Numbered from the stretch's first letter, positions 44,770-54,264 are shown. The stretch: 64,000 bases of DNA from Clostridium thermopalmarium DSM 5974 (GCF_002995795.1 NZ_PVXN01000037.1:43314-107313), one strand, 5' to 3'. The notes: generated by a model from the sequence alone, not told the origin. Program-made: numbers and translations.

Positions 44770-45700
44770 TAAAACTGGAATAGTCATGGAGATAAAAAAT
44801 AAAAAAGCACGTATATTGACTCCTAGTGGTGAATTTGTAGAAGTTAAAATTAATGGGTCTATCCCTACAATTGGGAGCGTATACACGGGGACTCAGATTA
44901 GAAAAATTCCTTTTTATAAGTATGCAGCTGCCGCAGCTTGTCTTATTATATCTATATCTACAGGAGGAGCTGCATATGCTTACTATACACCTACTGCATC
45001 CATAACCTTAAATACTGATTTAGAGCTTAAATTAAATAGGTGGAATAAAATAATAAAAGCCTTACCATTAAATGAAAACGGGAAAGAGTTATTAAGTTCT
45101 ATGAACTTAGAAAACAGAGATGTTAATGATGGACTAGGTCTAATTATGGAAAAATCTGAACAAAATGGATTAGAGATTTCTCTAGATATTACTTCTAAAG
45201 AAGATAAGCTAGTAGACTTGTCTAAATTTAAGGATTCTTCTAAGAAAAAAAAATTAGATGTGAAAATTAATTATAACAAAAGCAATAGTACAACCTCTGC
45301 TAAATCTGGTATAATAAAAAGTGATAAAAAAATAAATGGTTCTAATGGCAAGAAAGAGAAAAATGCCTGGAAAGCAAGTTCTAATTCTAATAGTTTATAC
45401 AATAACAAAGTTAAGCAAAAGAATCAGAACTCTAATAACTCTTCTAGGAAAAGTAAACCTGACAACAGCTCCCGTAAGTCTAATAATACTTGGAGTATAA
45501 TCTCTAACAACAAAAATATACGTAAGAATTTAGATAAAAATTCTAAATATAAATTAAAAAATAATTCTAAAAATCTTCAATTTAACAAAAATATGAAATC
45601 TAAAAATACAAAGAATATCTTTAAACTAAAAAACACTAATAGCAAAAAGAAAAATACTTATAACCAAAAAAATTCTAAGGTAAGGTATAAATCTAAGTAG
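44759..45700 (+). CDS. rsgI: Anti-sigma factor RsgI
   Basis: About 313 residues. Residues 1-50 (DKTGIVMEIKNKKARILTPS, FVEVKI) are the cytoplasmic anti-sigma domain. One helix at about 55-78 (YAAAAACLIISISTGGAAYAYY) spans the membrane. Residues 80-195 (ASITLNTDLELKLNRWNKII, GLGLIMEKSEQNGLEIS) are the periplasmic-type domain conserved in RsgI. The last 120 residues are almost only Asn, Lys and Ser, strongly basic and likely disordered. The start overlaps the sigI stop. I chose the ATG at 44759, with GGTTGGTG upstream; the next codon is also ATG. Confidence 0.9.
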   Translation: MMLDKTGIVMEIKNKKARILTPSGEFVEVKINGSIPTIGSVYTGTQIRKIPFYKYAAAAACLIISISTGGAAYAYYTPTASITLNTDLELKLNRWNKIIKALPLNENGKELLSSMNLENRDVNDGLGLIMEKSEQNGLEISLDITSKEDKLVDLSKFKDSSKKKKLDVKINYNKSNSTTSAKSGIIKSDKKINGSNGKKEKNAWKASSNSNSLYNNKVKQKNQNSNNSSRKSKPDNSSRKSNNTWSIISNNKNIRKNLDKNSKYKLKNNSKNLQFNKNMKSKNTKNIFKLKNTNSKKKNTYNQKNSKVRYKSK

Positions 45701-45710
45701 GTGACTATGA

Positions 45711-46289
45711 ATGAAAACAAAGACTGGTGTAGTTGTAAAAGTTGATAAGAACTATGTCTGCGTGAGGACCATACATGGTGAGTTTTACAATTTAAAACTT
45801 CAAAATTATGTTCCAAATATCGGAGATATATATTCCGGTCCTATAGCAACTCCAAATTCAGTTAAACACGCTATCTTTATAGCAGTTATAGCCTTATTGA
45901 TTTTATTTGGAAGAAATATTTATAATTGTTTCGCTCCTTCAACCACTGTTATAGTAAGGATACCTCCTACTCTGCAGCTAAAAGTTAGTAACTGGAACAG
46001 GATAGTTAGTGTCAAGCCTATTCGTTCATCAGGTAGAACCTTAATTGAATCCTTAAATTTAAAAAACAAATCTTTGGACAAAGGTCTCGAAATGATTTTT
46101 AATGAAGCTAAAAACCAAGATATTATAAATCAAACATACATAGACAATAACGGTACTATTACTATTTATATTTCTGGAAAAAATAAAAAAAACATCGACT
46201 TATCTACTTTCGTAAAGTATGCTAATGAAAGAAAAGTAGATTGTCAAATAAACTACGATGGAACGGACCTTCTAAATCATAAATATTAA
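45711..46289 (+). CDS. Second RsgI-type anti-sigma protein, short
   Basis: 192 residues, a paralogue of the preceding RsgI. KTGVVVKVDKNYVCVRTIHGEFYNLKL is the anti-sigma domain; AIFIAVIALLILFGRNIY is the membrane helix; TVIVRIPPTLQLKVSNWNRIVSVKPI and LNLKNKSLDKGLEMIFNEA match the outside domain. It lacks the basic Asn/Lys tail. Translationally close (10-bp gap). Two anti-sigma genes in a row for one sigma factor is unusual. Confidence 0.85.
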   Translation: MKTKTGVVVKVDKNYVCVRTIHGEFYNLKLQNYVPNIGDIYSGPIATPNSVKHAIFIAVIALLILFGRNIYNCFAPSTTVIVRIPPTLQLKVSNWNRIVSVKPIRSSGRTLIESLNLKNKSLDKGLEMIFNEAKNQDIINQTYIDNNGTITIYISGKNKKNIDLSTFVKYANERKVDCQINYDGTDLLNHKY

Positions 46290-46319
46290 GCATCTATATT
46301 AAGCATCTTAAATAAAAGT

Positions 46320-46358
46320 TTCAGGGTCAAAACACCAAATTGTGTTCTGACCCTGAAG
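46320..46358. terminator. Bidirectional terminator between rsgI2 and the glucosaminidase gene
   Basis: TTCAGGGTCAAAACAC pairs with GTGTTCTGACCCTGAA; T-rich flanks on both sides. Confidence 0.85.
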
Positions 46359-46361
46359 TTT

Positions 46362-47906
46362 TTATTTAAATTGTGGTATTTCAAATATAGGCTTTACGTT
46401 TTTGCATTGTTCTATAATTTTAGAAAAGTTTATTCTTGCAATTTGTTTTCTCACCCAGCCTATATCTGTAGCATATTGGTGCCATCTTAAAATGTAATTC
46501 CATCTCATTTTATAAATAGTATCTTGATTGTATTTAGGATTGCTTATATAGTCATTGCTTATATACTTGGCTCCACCTAATATTGCCTTGTCCACAGTAA
46601 ACCATCCCTGTTTATATGCATATTCAGAACCATACTTTACAGGGTCGCTATCTATAGCCTTTATTCCAAACATATTATACACTTTTTGAGGTTTTGGCAG
46701 CTTAACTCCATCTACTGAAGTTACAGTTACTCCAGTAGCTAAACTTGATGTTCCATTGCCTGTTTCTAATAATGCATGTCCAATTAAATAAATTGGATTT
46801 ATATTATTCTCCTTTGCTGCTTGTAAAAATACTGCTCCCTTTCCTTCTAAAACACCTTTTCCCTTTAATACGTTATTTAAGTCACTCGCAGGAATCTCCA
46901 TGTAACTTAGCTTTAAAAAAGCATCCTTGTAATATTCATCTAAAAAGTTATATGGATTCATGTAGTATTTTATAATTTCTTTGCTGGGTCTCATCCATCC
47001 AGTTTTTTCACTATAAACTGGTGCTCCCTCTGAATACTCTTCAAGAGCTGCTTGCTCTAAAGTTTTATCGTATTTTATGTATGATATAGTAGCATTAGAA
47101 GAACTGTCCTTAGTTATATCCTTATCTATAACTCTAAAATATGTAGAATAATAGTTATCAAAATCAGTGTTAGTGTCTTTATTTTGTCCAACTCTTCCTT
47201 TACCCTTTATATATACTAAAAGTTTATACTTTCCTGTATTAAATCCATCTTGTTTCGTAAAAATATACGGAGTTGATGTTCCAAAAACATTTGTATACCC
47301 ATTAGTAAGCTCTATATATGAGGTATTAGAATAAGTATTAGGATTATCATAGGTCTCATCTGGGTATTTAAATAAATAAACCCTATATTGTACATCCTCT
47401 GAAGAATTTGGAGTAATTCTAAAGCTTGTACCTTTATTTTGTAATATTGGTTGATTTAAAATTTCAATACCTTTAATACTTGGTAAAGATGAGTAATTTG
47501 TTGAATCTTCATATTGATTAGAAGTCTTAAAGCTCATTTTAGTTACTTTGGATAAATTTTTTCCATTCTTATTTTTTATAGCCTTGCTTAATTCAAGAGA
47601 ATAGCTTTCACCTGGTATATACCCTCCTGTTGGTGGATATATGGTTATTGTTTTTGGATCTTTCCCTGGTACTACAGTTACCTTTATATTATTTCCTTTA
47701 CTGTCCTTAACCAGTATATTTTTATCATTTATTGTATTTACATCCAATTCCAAATTAAACTTTGCTGTCCAAGGTTTTGTTATGCTTACTTCTTGTTTTG
47801 TAGGCATATTAACAACCTCTTCACCTGCGGCAAAAGCTGTTATAGGCATAGATAAGAATAAAGCAGCAATCATCACTGTTTTTGCTATATTTAATACTCG
47901 CCTCAC
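46362..47906 (-). CDS. Exported N-acetylglucosaminidase with Ig-like N-terminal domain
   Basis: 514 residues with a signal peptide (MRRVLNIAKTVMIAALFLSMPITAFAA). Residues 35-135 form an SbsA/Big_5 Ig-like domain (KQEVSITKPWTAKFNLELDV, KTITIYPPTGGYIPGESYSL). A middle beta-rich part follows. The C-terminal catalytic domain has AAKENNINPIYLIGHALLETGNGTSS, with the catalytic Glu in L-L-E-T, VYNMFGIKAIDSDPVKYG, GWFTVDKAILGGAKYI and YKMRWN, as in the glucosaminidase (LytD/AcmA-like) family. It cleaves peptidoglycan glycan strands. It is convergent with the sigI operon. Confidence 0.88.
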   Translation of the reverse strand: MRRVLNIAKTVMIAALFLSMPITAFAAGEEVVNMPTKQEVSITKPWTAKFNLELDVNTINDKNILVKDSKGNNIKVTVVPGKDPKTITIYPPTGGYIPGESYSLELSKAIKNKNGKNLSKVTKMSFKTSNQYEDSTNYSSLPSIKGIEILNQPILQNKGTSFRITPNSSEDVQYRVYLFKYPDETYDNPNTYSNTSYIELTNGYTNVFGTSTPYIFTKQDGFNTGKYKLLVYIKGKGRVGQNKDTNTDFDNYYSTYFRVIDKDITKDSSSNATISYIKYDKTLEQAALEEYSEGAPVYSEKTGWMRPSKEIIKYYMNPYNFLDEYYKDAFLKLSYMEIPASDLNNVLKGKGVLEGKGAVFLQAAKENNINPIYLIGHALLETGNGTSSLATGVTVTSVDGVKLPKPQKVYNMFGIKAIDSDPVKYGSEYAYKQGWFTVDKAILGGAKYISNDYISNPKYNQDTIYKMRWNYILRWHQYATDIGWVRKQIARINFSKIIEQCKNVKPIFEIPQFK

Positions 47907-48101
47907 TTTAACCCCCCCTATAAAAAATCAATAATTTATTTGTATCTTTATTATCGATTATTAGTAATATTTTTTTATATAATAAGTAAAATTTACATCT
48001 ATTTCATTTTACCACTAATATAGTATTTCTTCTATGAAAAAACTTTAAATAATTCCTGCTTTTATCCACTTATTTTTACATTTCTCTGGAAAGCAAAAAT
48101 C

Positions 48102-48169
48102 CGCATGAGATTTGCATTTAGAAAAGCTTTTTTCCTGTTCAGTACCTTTTAAAATACAAATCCCATACG
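48102..48169. repeat. Palindromic extragenic element, copy 2
   Basis: CGCATGAGATTTGCATTTAG at the left, AAAATACAAATCCCATACG at the right, with an inner AAAAGC/GCTTTT region. The ends match copy 1 at 23244-23322. The rest of 47907-48182 has no gene. Confidence 0.6.
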
Positions 48170-48182
48170 GAATGTTAAATTT

Positions 48183-48968
48183 CTATAAATTTAATTGTGC
48201 AACGGACTCTACAGCTTTTTCCCTTGGTCTTACTTCTATAATATATATGATATCGCTATTCTTCATCTTTTCAAAATGCCACTTAAAATCCACATTTCCC
48301 TGCCCTATAACTTGATGATCACTTGAACCATTATTATCATGAAGATGACAAGTTCTTATTCTATCTAAGTGTCTTAAGAAAAATTCAACTTCATTATACT
48401 TGTTCTCATAGGAATGTCCTATATCCCAGGTTAAAAATAAGTCTTTCTCTTTAGATATCATTTCATCTAAAGCTTCTTGGACTAGCTTTTGAGGAAAACG
48501 TCCTGAGTTTTCAATGCAAAGCTTCACTTTCCCTTTAGAATAATCTATAAGTTCTTTTAAGCTATCATCTAAAACCTTTTTAAAATCATCATAAAAAAGC
48601 TCATCCATATACACTTTTCTATCTGTTAAAGTAAAGCAAACCGCTCCGCCAATATGCATGGTAAGCCTGCTAGCTCCTAAATCATATGCAAAATCCATTA
48701 CCTCTTTAAGCCTTGCTATTCCAGCTTCTCTCATACCCTTTTGAAGTTGAAGAAGAGAAATATCCTCTGGGGCATGGAACGTAAGCTCTATTCCTTTTTC
48801 CTTGGCATATTCTTTTACTTTCTTTCTTTCATTAGTATCAAATCTCTCTGGGAAAAATATAGGCATATTTATATTAAGCTCCACAGCACTAAATTTATTA
48901 TTATATGCATAGTCTATGGTATCATAAATATTCTTCTCTCCTGCTGAAGCTGCATACCCTATCTTCAT
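48183..48968 (-). CDS. Xylose-isomerase-like sugar phosphate isomerase/epimerase
   Basis: 261 residues, AP-endonuclease-2 (TIM barrel) family. FSAVELNINMPIFFPERFDT, IELTFHAPEDISLL, GASRLTMHIGGAVCF, VKLCIENSGRFPQKLVQEAL (metal Glu), LFLTWDIGHSYENKYNEVEFF (metal Asp and His), RTCHLHDNNGSSDHQVIGQGNVDF and IIEVRPREKAVES are all present, so the metal site is complete. Substrate unknown. Downstream of serA on the same strand, with a repeat-bearing gap. Confidence 0.85.
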   Translation of the reverse strand: MKIGYAASAGEKNIYDTIDYAYNNKFSAVELNINMPIFFPERFDTNERKKVKEYAKEKGIELTFHAPEDISLLQLQKGMREAGIARLKEVMDFAYDLGASRLTMHIGGAVCFTLTDRKVYMDELFYDDFKKVLDDSLKELIDYSKGKVKLCIENSGRFPQKLVQEALDEMISKEKDLFLTWDIGHSYENKYNEVEFFLRHLDRIRTCHLHDNNGSSDHQVIGQGNVDFKWHFEKMKNSDIIYIIEVRPREKAVESVAQLNL

Positions 48969-48989
48969 AAAATCACCTTCATTTCCTAA

Positions 48990-49058
48990 ACTACCGTTTA
49001 TCCCTTCTCTAATTCTAAACTAAGCAAAGCGCCTAAACTGATCCAAGTGCTCCACTTG
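48990..49058 (-). repeat. AGTTTAGR repeat region, copy B
   Basis: On the minus strand CAGTTTAGGCGCTTTGCTTAG followed by another AGTTTAG, preceded by AAAGCGCAAGTGGAGCACTT. It shares a core of about 25 bp with copy A at 23090-23190 and the AAAGCGC-x-AGTGGA part with copy C at 56530-56605. It lies directly upstream of the isomerase start. Confidence 0.5.
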
Positions 49059-49062
49059 CGCT

Positions 49063-50655
49063 TTATAATATAATAGTCTTTGCTTCAATTACATTTTCTA
49101 GCTGCTTAAACTTATCAAGAGATTCCTTTGAAATCTCACTATCTACGTTAAGAATCATAATAGCCATTTCTCCCTTTACTTTTCTTCCAACCTGCATAGT
49201 TGCAACATTTATATTTTCCTGCCCAACGATTGTTCCTACTTGACCTATAACTCCAGGTACATCTTTGTTTTTTACAAATAACATATATTCACTTGGCTTC
49301 ACATCTACCTCATAGCCCTCTATTTCAACAAGCTTACCTTCCTGCTTATTAGATACTGTACCTGATAGGGTAAACTTTTCTCCTGCGTTATTGGTTATCT
49401 TTATTGTGATTAAGCTTGAATAATTATTATAATGCTCTTTCATCTTTTGCCTTCTTATACTTATGCCGCTTTGCTCTGCTGTCATTTTAGCATTAATATA
49501 ATTTACTCTATCATTGTTTACTTGTTCCAAAAGTCCTTTTAAGAAAGCAATTTCTAGCATTTCTGTATCAAATTTAACTATATCTCCCCAATATACTATA
49601 TTTACATTTTTAACAGGATAGCTATTTAATTGATAATATAATTTACCTAGCTTTTCCATAAGTTCAATATAAGGTTTCATTTTTTTAAGCTCATCTGTTG
49701 CAATTCCAGGAAGATTAACGGCATTAGGTACAATCTCTCCTTTTATTCCTTTAATAACCTGCTCTGCTATAGTAACACCCACGTCCTGCTGAGCTTCTAC
49801 AGTTGTAGCTCCTATATGTGGAGTTACAGTAACATTTTTAAATTCATAAAGAGGAGATTCATATCTTGGCTCTTTTTCATGAACATCTAACCCTAAACTA
49901 GCTATTTTCCCACTTTTTAATCCTTCATATAGAGCTTCTTCATCCATAAGCTTTCCTCTTGCTGCGTTTACAAGTCTAACTCCATCTTTCATCAAACTTA
50001 TTTCTTTCCTTCCTATAATGCCTATAGTTTCTTTTGTCCTTGGAGTATGAATTGTTATTATGTCAGATTCCTTTAAAAGCTCTTCCAAAGTTTCTTTTCT
50101 CTCTACATCATATCTTTCAAATCTCTCCTCAGATATATATGGGTCATAAGCTATAATCTTCATTCCAAAGCTCTTCATCCTTGTAGCTACTAATGCCCCA
50201 ATTCTTCCAAGACCGATTATACCAAGGGTCTTGTTATATAATTCATTTCCCATGAAGATATCTCTATCCCAATTGCCTGATTTTAAATAAGAATCTGCAT
50301 AGGTAAAATTCTTTGCTCCTGCTAATATGTGAGTTATAGCAAGTTCACAAGCAGATATAGAATTACTGTCTGGAGTATTTGCCACTATAACTCCTCTTCT
50401 AGTTGCCTCTGCCACATCTATATTATCAATTCCATTTCCAGCTCTACCTACGATTTTAAGCTTAGTTGCTTTTTCTAATAATTCCTTATCAACCTTATTG
50501 TCACTTCTTATGATTAATCCATCATAATCATGAATTTTTTCTAAAAGTTCATCTCTAGGTATATCAAAGCAAAGATCTACTTCTAACTCCTTTCTTAGAA
50601 GTTCTATTCCTGCATCATCAATTCTTTCTGCTACTAAAACTTTTCCTTTTGTCAT
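49063..50655 (-). CDS. serA: D-3-phosphoglycerate dehydrogenase, long form
   Basis: Start at ATG 50653-50655 (MTKGKVLVAERIDD), with GGGGGGATT upstream; about 530 residues. First step of serine synthesis. GRAGNGIDNIDVAEATRRG, TLGIIGLGRIGALVATR (NAD-binding), LVNAARGKLMDEEALYEGL, and VTVTPHIGATTVEAQQDVG with the catalytic His are present. An intervening domain and a C-terminal ACT domain (VKNKDVPGVIGQVGTIVGQENINVATMQVG) follow, giving allosteric serine control. Second gene of the Ser T-box operon. Confidence 0.95.
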   Translation of the reverse strand: MTKGKVLVAERIDDAGIELLRKELEVDLCFDIPRDELLEKIHDYDGLIIRSDNKVDKELLEKATKLKIVGRAGNGIDNIDVAEATRRGVIVANTPDSNSISACELAITHILAGAKNFTYADSYLKSGNWDRDIFMGNELYNKTLGIIGLGRIGALVATRMKSFGMKIIAYDPYISEERFERYDVERKETLEELLKESDIITIHTPRTKETIGIIGRKEISLMKDGVRLVNAARGKLMDEEALYEGLKSGKIASLGLDVHEKEPRYESPLYEFKNVTVTPHIGATTVEAQQDVGVTIAEQVIKGIKGEIVPNAVNLPGIATDELKKMKPYIELMEKLGKLYYQLNSYPVKNVNIVYWGDIVKFDTEMLEIAFLKGLLEQVNNDRVNYINAKMTAEQSGISIRRQKMKEHYNNYSSLITIKITNNAGEKFTLSGTVSNKQEGKLVEIEGYEVDVKPSEYMLFVKNKDVPGVIGQVGTIVGQENINVATMQVGRKVKGEMAIMILNVDSEISKESLDKFKQLENVIEAKTIIL

Positions 50656-50685
50656 AATAAATCCCCCCAATTTTTAGCAAATAAA

Positions 50686-51759
50686 TTATAGACATTTTTT
50701 AAGAGCATTTATGGTTCTATCAATCATCTCTTGGTTTATATATCCCATGTGCCCAATTCTTATCATTTTACCTTTCATTTTTCCTTGTCCTCCTGCGATT
50801 ACAATACCAAACTCCTCTTCCATTCTATTTTTAATTTTAGAAGCTATTCCTTCCTCATCAAAGGTTATGGCAGTAACCGTATTAGACAAGAATCTTTCAT
50901 CTGTATATATATTAAGTCCCATTTTTTCTAATTCGCATCTAAGTTTACGAGCTAAATGCTCATGTCTTTCATATACATTGTATAGCCCTTCTTCTTGTAT
51001 CATCTTAAGAGCCTCATTTACTCCTGAGATAAGTGAAACCGCTGGAGTATATGGATTTTCCGGAGTAGGCCTTTCTAAATGCTCTCTAGCACTGAAAAAG
51101 TCCCAATAAAACTTTGGAATGTCAGAGCTTTTAGCAGCTTCCCATGCCTTATCGCTTACCCCTATAAATGCAAGTCCCGGCGGAGACATTAATGCCTTTT
51201 GAGATGCAGTTACCAAAACATCTATATTCCACTCGTCCATCTTTACTTCTATGCCCCCAACGGAGCTAACTCCATCAACTATAAAAAGCTGATTTTTATC
51301 CTTCATAAATTCTCCAATCTCTTTTATAGGATTTGTGGCTGCAGTAGAAGTTTCATTATGAGTTAATATTAAAGCCTTATGATCATCTTCAAGTCTTTCT
51401 TTAATCTCTTCCACTTCAACTCCTCTACCCCATGGGACTTCAATTGCATCTACCTTTAATCCATAAGTCTTTGCTATTTTTATAAATCTATCTCCAAATA
51501 CACCTATAGAAACTATAAGAACTTTGTCCCCTTTTGAAAACATATTGACTATTGCGGCTTCTAATCCTCCTGTTCCTGCTGATGGAAAAGTCAAAACAGG
51601 ATTTTTTGTCTGAAGCACATACTTTAGTCTTTCACTCATATCTCCAAATAATTTTCCATATTCTTTAGTTCTATGATGAATAACAGGTTCACTCATTTTT
51701 CTTAAAACTCTCTCTGGTACATTTGTTGGACCAGGTGTCATTAATAATTTACCTTCCAT
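50686..51759 (-). CDS. Class V aminotransferase, likely the serine-pathway transaminase
   Basis: 357 residues of the serine-pyruvate/alanine-glyoxylate type. LMTPGPTNVPERVLRKMSEPV, FPSAGTGGLEAAIVNMFSKG, THNETSTAATNPI, FIVDGVSSVGG and VTASQKALMSPPGLAFIGV (PLP Lys in A-S-Q-K) are present. It is not a classic SerC, but it is the first gene of the serA operon under a serine T-box. So its cellular job is likely phosphohydroxypyruvate transamination (inference). The gap to serA is 30 bp. Confidence 0.85.
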   Translation of the reverse strand: MEGKLLMTPGPTNVPERVLRKMSEPVIHHRTKEYGKLFGDMSERLKYVLQTKNPVLTFPSAGTGGLEAAIVNMFSKGDKVLIVSIGVFGDRFIKIAKTYGLKVDAIEVPWGRGVEVEEIKERLEDDHKALILTHNETSTAATNPIKEIGEFMKDKNQLFIVDGVSSVGGIEVKMDEWNIDVLVTASQKALMSPPGLAFIGVSDKAWEAAKSSDIPKFYWDFFSAREHLERPTPENPYTPAVSLISGVNEALKMIQEEGLYNVYERHEHLARKLRCELEKMGLNIYTDERFLSNTVTAITFDEEGIASKIKNRMEEEFGIVIAGGQGKMKGKMIRIGHMGYINQEMIDRTINALKKCL

Positions 51760-51782
51760 ATATTAAAAGTCCCCCTCTTTTC

Positions 51783-52018
51783 TTTACAAATAAAAAAGTC
51801 TCCATCCTTGAAAATCCAAGGACGAAGACATAATAATCCACGTGGTACCACCTTATTTTGCTATTATTAATAATAGCCTCTTTATAATAACGGATAACTC
51901 CGGCATAGGTTGTTACCCCTATGCAGCTCAAGGTCGGATTCAATAAGTTTCACTATGGATTCACACCAACCATCCACTCTCTTAAAGTGAAATCTTATTT
52001 ACTATTACCCTTCATAGC
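51783..52018 (-). promoter_or_regulatory. T-box leader with serine (UCC) specifier upstream of the aminotransferase-serA operon
   Basis: Minus-strand leader. The T-box AAGGTGGTACCACG lies at about 51841-51854, then the terminator hairpin GTCTTCGTCCTTGGATTTTCAAGGATGGAGAC with a TTTTTTATTT tract (about 51787-51825). Stem I contains AATAGTAAATAAG on its 5' side and TTGAATCCGACC on its 3' side. The specifier TCC (51936-51938) follows GAA, as in other T-boxes, and means serine. Confidence 0.9.
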
Positions 52019-52027
52019 TTTTGTATA

Positions 52028-52056
52028 ATTATAATAAAGACTAAATAATAATTCAA
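52028..52056 (-). promoter_or_regulatory. Promoter of the serine operon
   Basis: TTGAAT (52051-52056), 17 bp, TATAAT (52028-52033) on the minus strand. Confidence 0.7.
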
Positions 52057-52122
52057 GAGAAATTTTAACATTTTTTTAGATTTTCTCTTGAAAACATTTT
52101 CAATTTTATATATCATGTAATA

Positions 52123-54264
52123 TTACATATAAATATCAGAAAATTCTATATCTATGCGCTCTACCTTACTTTCATATGACATATTTATATTATTTACCTC
52201 CTCATAATCTACAGTTTTAGATGGCAAATCTATAATAAATTCAGTTCCTTCTCCTTGCTTGCTTTTTATACTTATATTTCCTCCATGAAGCTCTACTAAG
52301 GATTTAACTAGAGATAATCCTATGCCGCTTCCTTCCCTATTTCTCCATATAGTCTTATCTACTTGTTTAAATCTTTCAAATATATCTTGAAGCTTATCCC
52401 CTGGAATTCCTACCCCGGTATCCTTTACTGATATAAGTATATGTTCACCTTTATCCATCATATTGACAGTTATTTCATCTCCGGGATTAGTAAATTTTAT
52501 TGCATTAGAAAGCAAATTAAGCATAATTCTCTCTATTTTATCCGGATCACAAGCAATTACTTTTTCCTCTATATCTGTATCAAAAATTAGACTTACCCCT
52601 CTGCTTTCTATATAATCTGCTACAGACAACGTGATATCTTCAACAACATTTACAATATTGTAATTGCTTAAATTAAGTTTTAAAAAACCTGAATCTATCT
52701 TTGATATATCTATTATGTTATTGACCAATCTAAGAAGCCTATAGCAATTTTGTTTTATTATTTTTAAATACTTGTTGTACATACTAGGCATTAACATACC
52801 TTTTTTATTATATAGCTCTAGTACTTGTACTGACCCAAAAATTACATTTAAAGGAGTCTTAAGTTCATGAGATATGTTTGAAAAGAATTCTGTTATCCTC
52901 TTGTTAAATTCTAAGGACTCATTTAACTTTTTTCTGTTTTTTTCAAAATCAACCTTTAGCTTTTCAATTTGCTTTTTCTCTGATATATCCCTAACTATTG
53001 TCAAAGCGGATATTACTCCATTATAGTTAAAACACGTGCTTCTTACATCTACATCTATAACCTCTCCTGTATACTTTTTAAGCTTGGTTTCGTAACAAAA
53101 TTCACCTCTTAATTTATTATATTGTTTTTTAATCATATTACTAACTTCATATCTTAAATTCTCAGGAATTAAATCAACTACTTTTCTTCCTATAATATCC
53201 TTTAAATCTGAGGCTCTTATTAAATTTACAAGGCCACCATTAGCAAATATTATCCTTCCATCTACATGAACAAAGATAGCTTCCTTACTACTTTCAATCA
53301 AAAGATTGTAGCATTGCTCATTATTCATAATTACTCGTTCTATATATTGGCGATGCTTATTTTCAGCCTCAAGCTGTTTTATAATTTTATTCAACTCAAA
53401 ATTCTTTTTTTCCAAATTATAGCTTGCCTCTTCTAATTGATCAAATAACAACTTATATGGATTTTTTAAACCAATTTCTATAATGGCATTATGTATAAAA
53501 TAAAAAGATATTGCTTTGAAAATATGCTCTATCATGTTAGCAACCACATAATGATTGTTATACAATGTGAACATAATTTCAGATATTATTGCAACTAATA
53601 TAGAAAGATTCATATATGTAAATACTAATGAGTTCATACATCTTTTAGCCTTAAATAAAAAAAATATAGAAAAGATTAATACTAAGCAAATTACATATTC
53701 ACTTATAATTTTAAAACTAGTAAATCCTACACCATCTATTAAACATTTGGGGAATACTCCAAATCTAATAGTAATAAGTATAATAGAAACAATTATAGCA
53801 TATATTTCTAAAATAACCTTCGGTACTAATATCTTATGAGATTTGTGAAATAATACGCACGCTATAAGCAGTGATATAGCCTCTATATATTTTGCACTGA
53901 GACAAAGTTGAGTAGCTATGTCCATTAAAGGTAGACTACTATCAAATATCCCCATGCCCTTATAAAATAGAGTATGAATTATGTACAATAACCCTACAAA
54001 AGCATAAGCTGCTCCAAGGGTCATAAGAAAATTATTTTTAGAATTTTTATAAGTATTTAACGCTACGATAAAAATATCAAAGCTAATCAAAGAAATAAAT
54101 ATCTCTATAATGATGTGAAAAAGAAGATAATTTCTAAAACCTATATTAATTAGAAATATAGAAATAATGCCTAAAATAGAAATATTAACACTAATAATAT
54201 GTAATATGTCTCTATGACATTTATTATCACTATCTATGTCATTCACAAAACTCACTTTTCTCAC
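52123..54264 (-). CDS. Orphan membrane sensor histidine kinase, MASE3-PAS-HisKA-HATPase
   Basis: 713 residues. The first 275 residues hold about seven or eight helices of the MASE3 type (FRNYLLFHIIIEIFISLISF, AAYAFVGLLYIIHTLFYKGM, QLCLSAKYIEAISLLIACVL). A coil leads to a PAS domain (YNLLIESSKEAIFVHVDGRI). HisKA has FFSNISHELKTPLNVIFGS with the phospho-His. The ATPase has N-box NLLSNAIKFTNP, G1 VKDTGVGIP, F-box IFERFKQVDK and G2 GSGIGLSLVKSLVELHGG. All key residues are present. No response regulator is nearby. In clostridia such orphan kinases often act on Spo0A (inference). Its upstream region holds the DnaA-box cluster. Confidence 0.9.
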   Translation of the reverse strand: MRKVSFVNDIDSDNKCHRDILHIISVNISILGIISIFLINIGFRNYLLFHIIIEIFISLISFDIFIVALNTYKNSKNNFLMTLGAAYAFVGLLYIIHTLFYKGMGIFDSSLPLMDIATQLCLSAKYIEAISLLIACVLFHKSHKILVPKVILEIYAIIVSIILITIRFGVFPKCLIDGVGFTSFKIISEYVICLVLIFSIFFLFKAKRCMNSLVFTYMNLSILVAIISEIMFTLYNNHYVVANMIEHIFKAISFYFIHNAIIEIGLKNPYKLLFDQLEEASYNLEKKNFELNKIIKQLEAENKHRQYIERVIMNNEQCYNLLIESSKEAIFVHVDGRIIFANGGLVNLIRASDLKDIIGRKVVDLIPENLRYEVSNMIKKQYNKLRGEFCYETKLKKYTGEVIDVDVRSTCFNYNGVISALTIVRDISEKKQIEKLKVDFEKNRKKLNESLEFNKRITEFFSNISHELKTPLNVIFGSVQVLELYNKKGMLMPSMYNKYLKIIKQNCYRLLRLVNNIIDISKIDSGFLKLNLSNYNIVNVVEDITLSVADYIESRGVSLIFDTDIEEKVIACDPDKIERIMLNLLSNAIKFTNPGDEITVNMMDKGEHILISVKDTGVGIPGDKLQDIFERFKQVDKTIWRNREGSGIGLSLVKSLVELHGGNISIKSKQGEGTEFIIDLPSKTVDYEEVNNINMSYESKVERIDIEFSDIYM

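Noticed and set aside
51749..51943. Minus-strand ORF of 64 residues upstream of the aminotransferase
   Set aside because: It lies inside the T-box leader, has no ribosome site and no protein-like composition.
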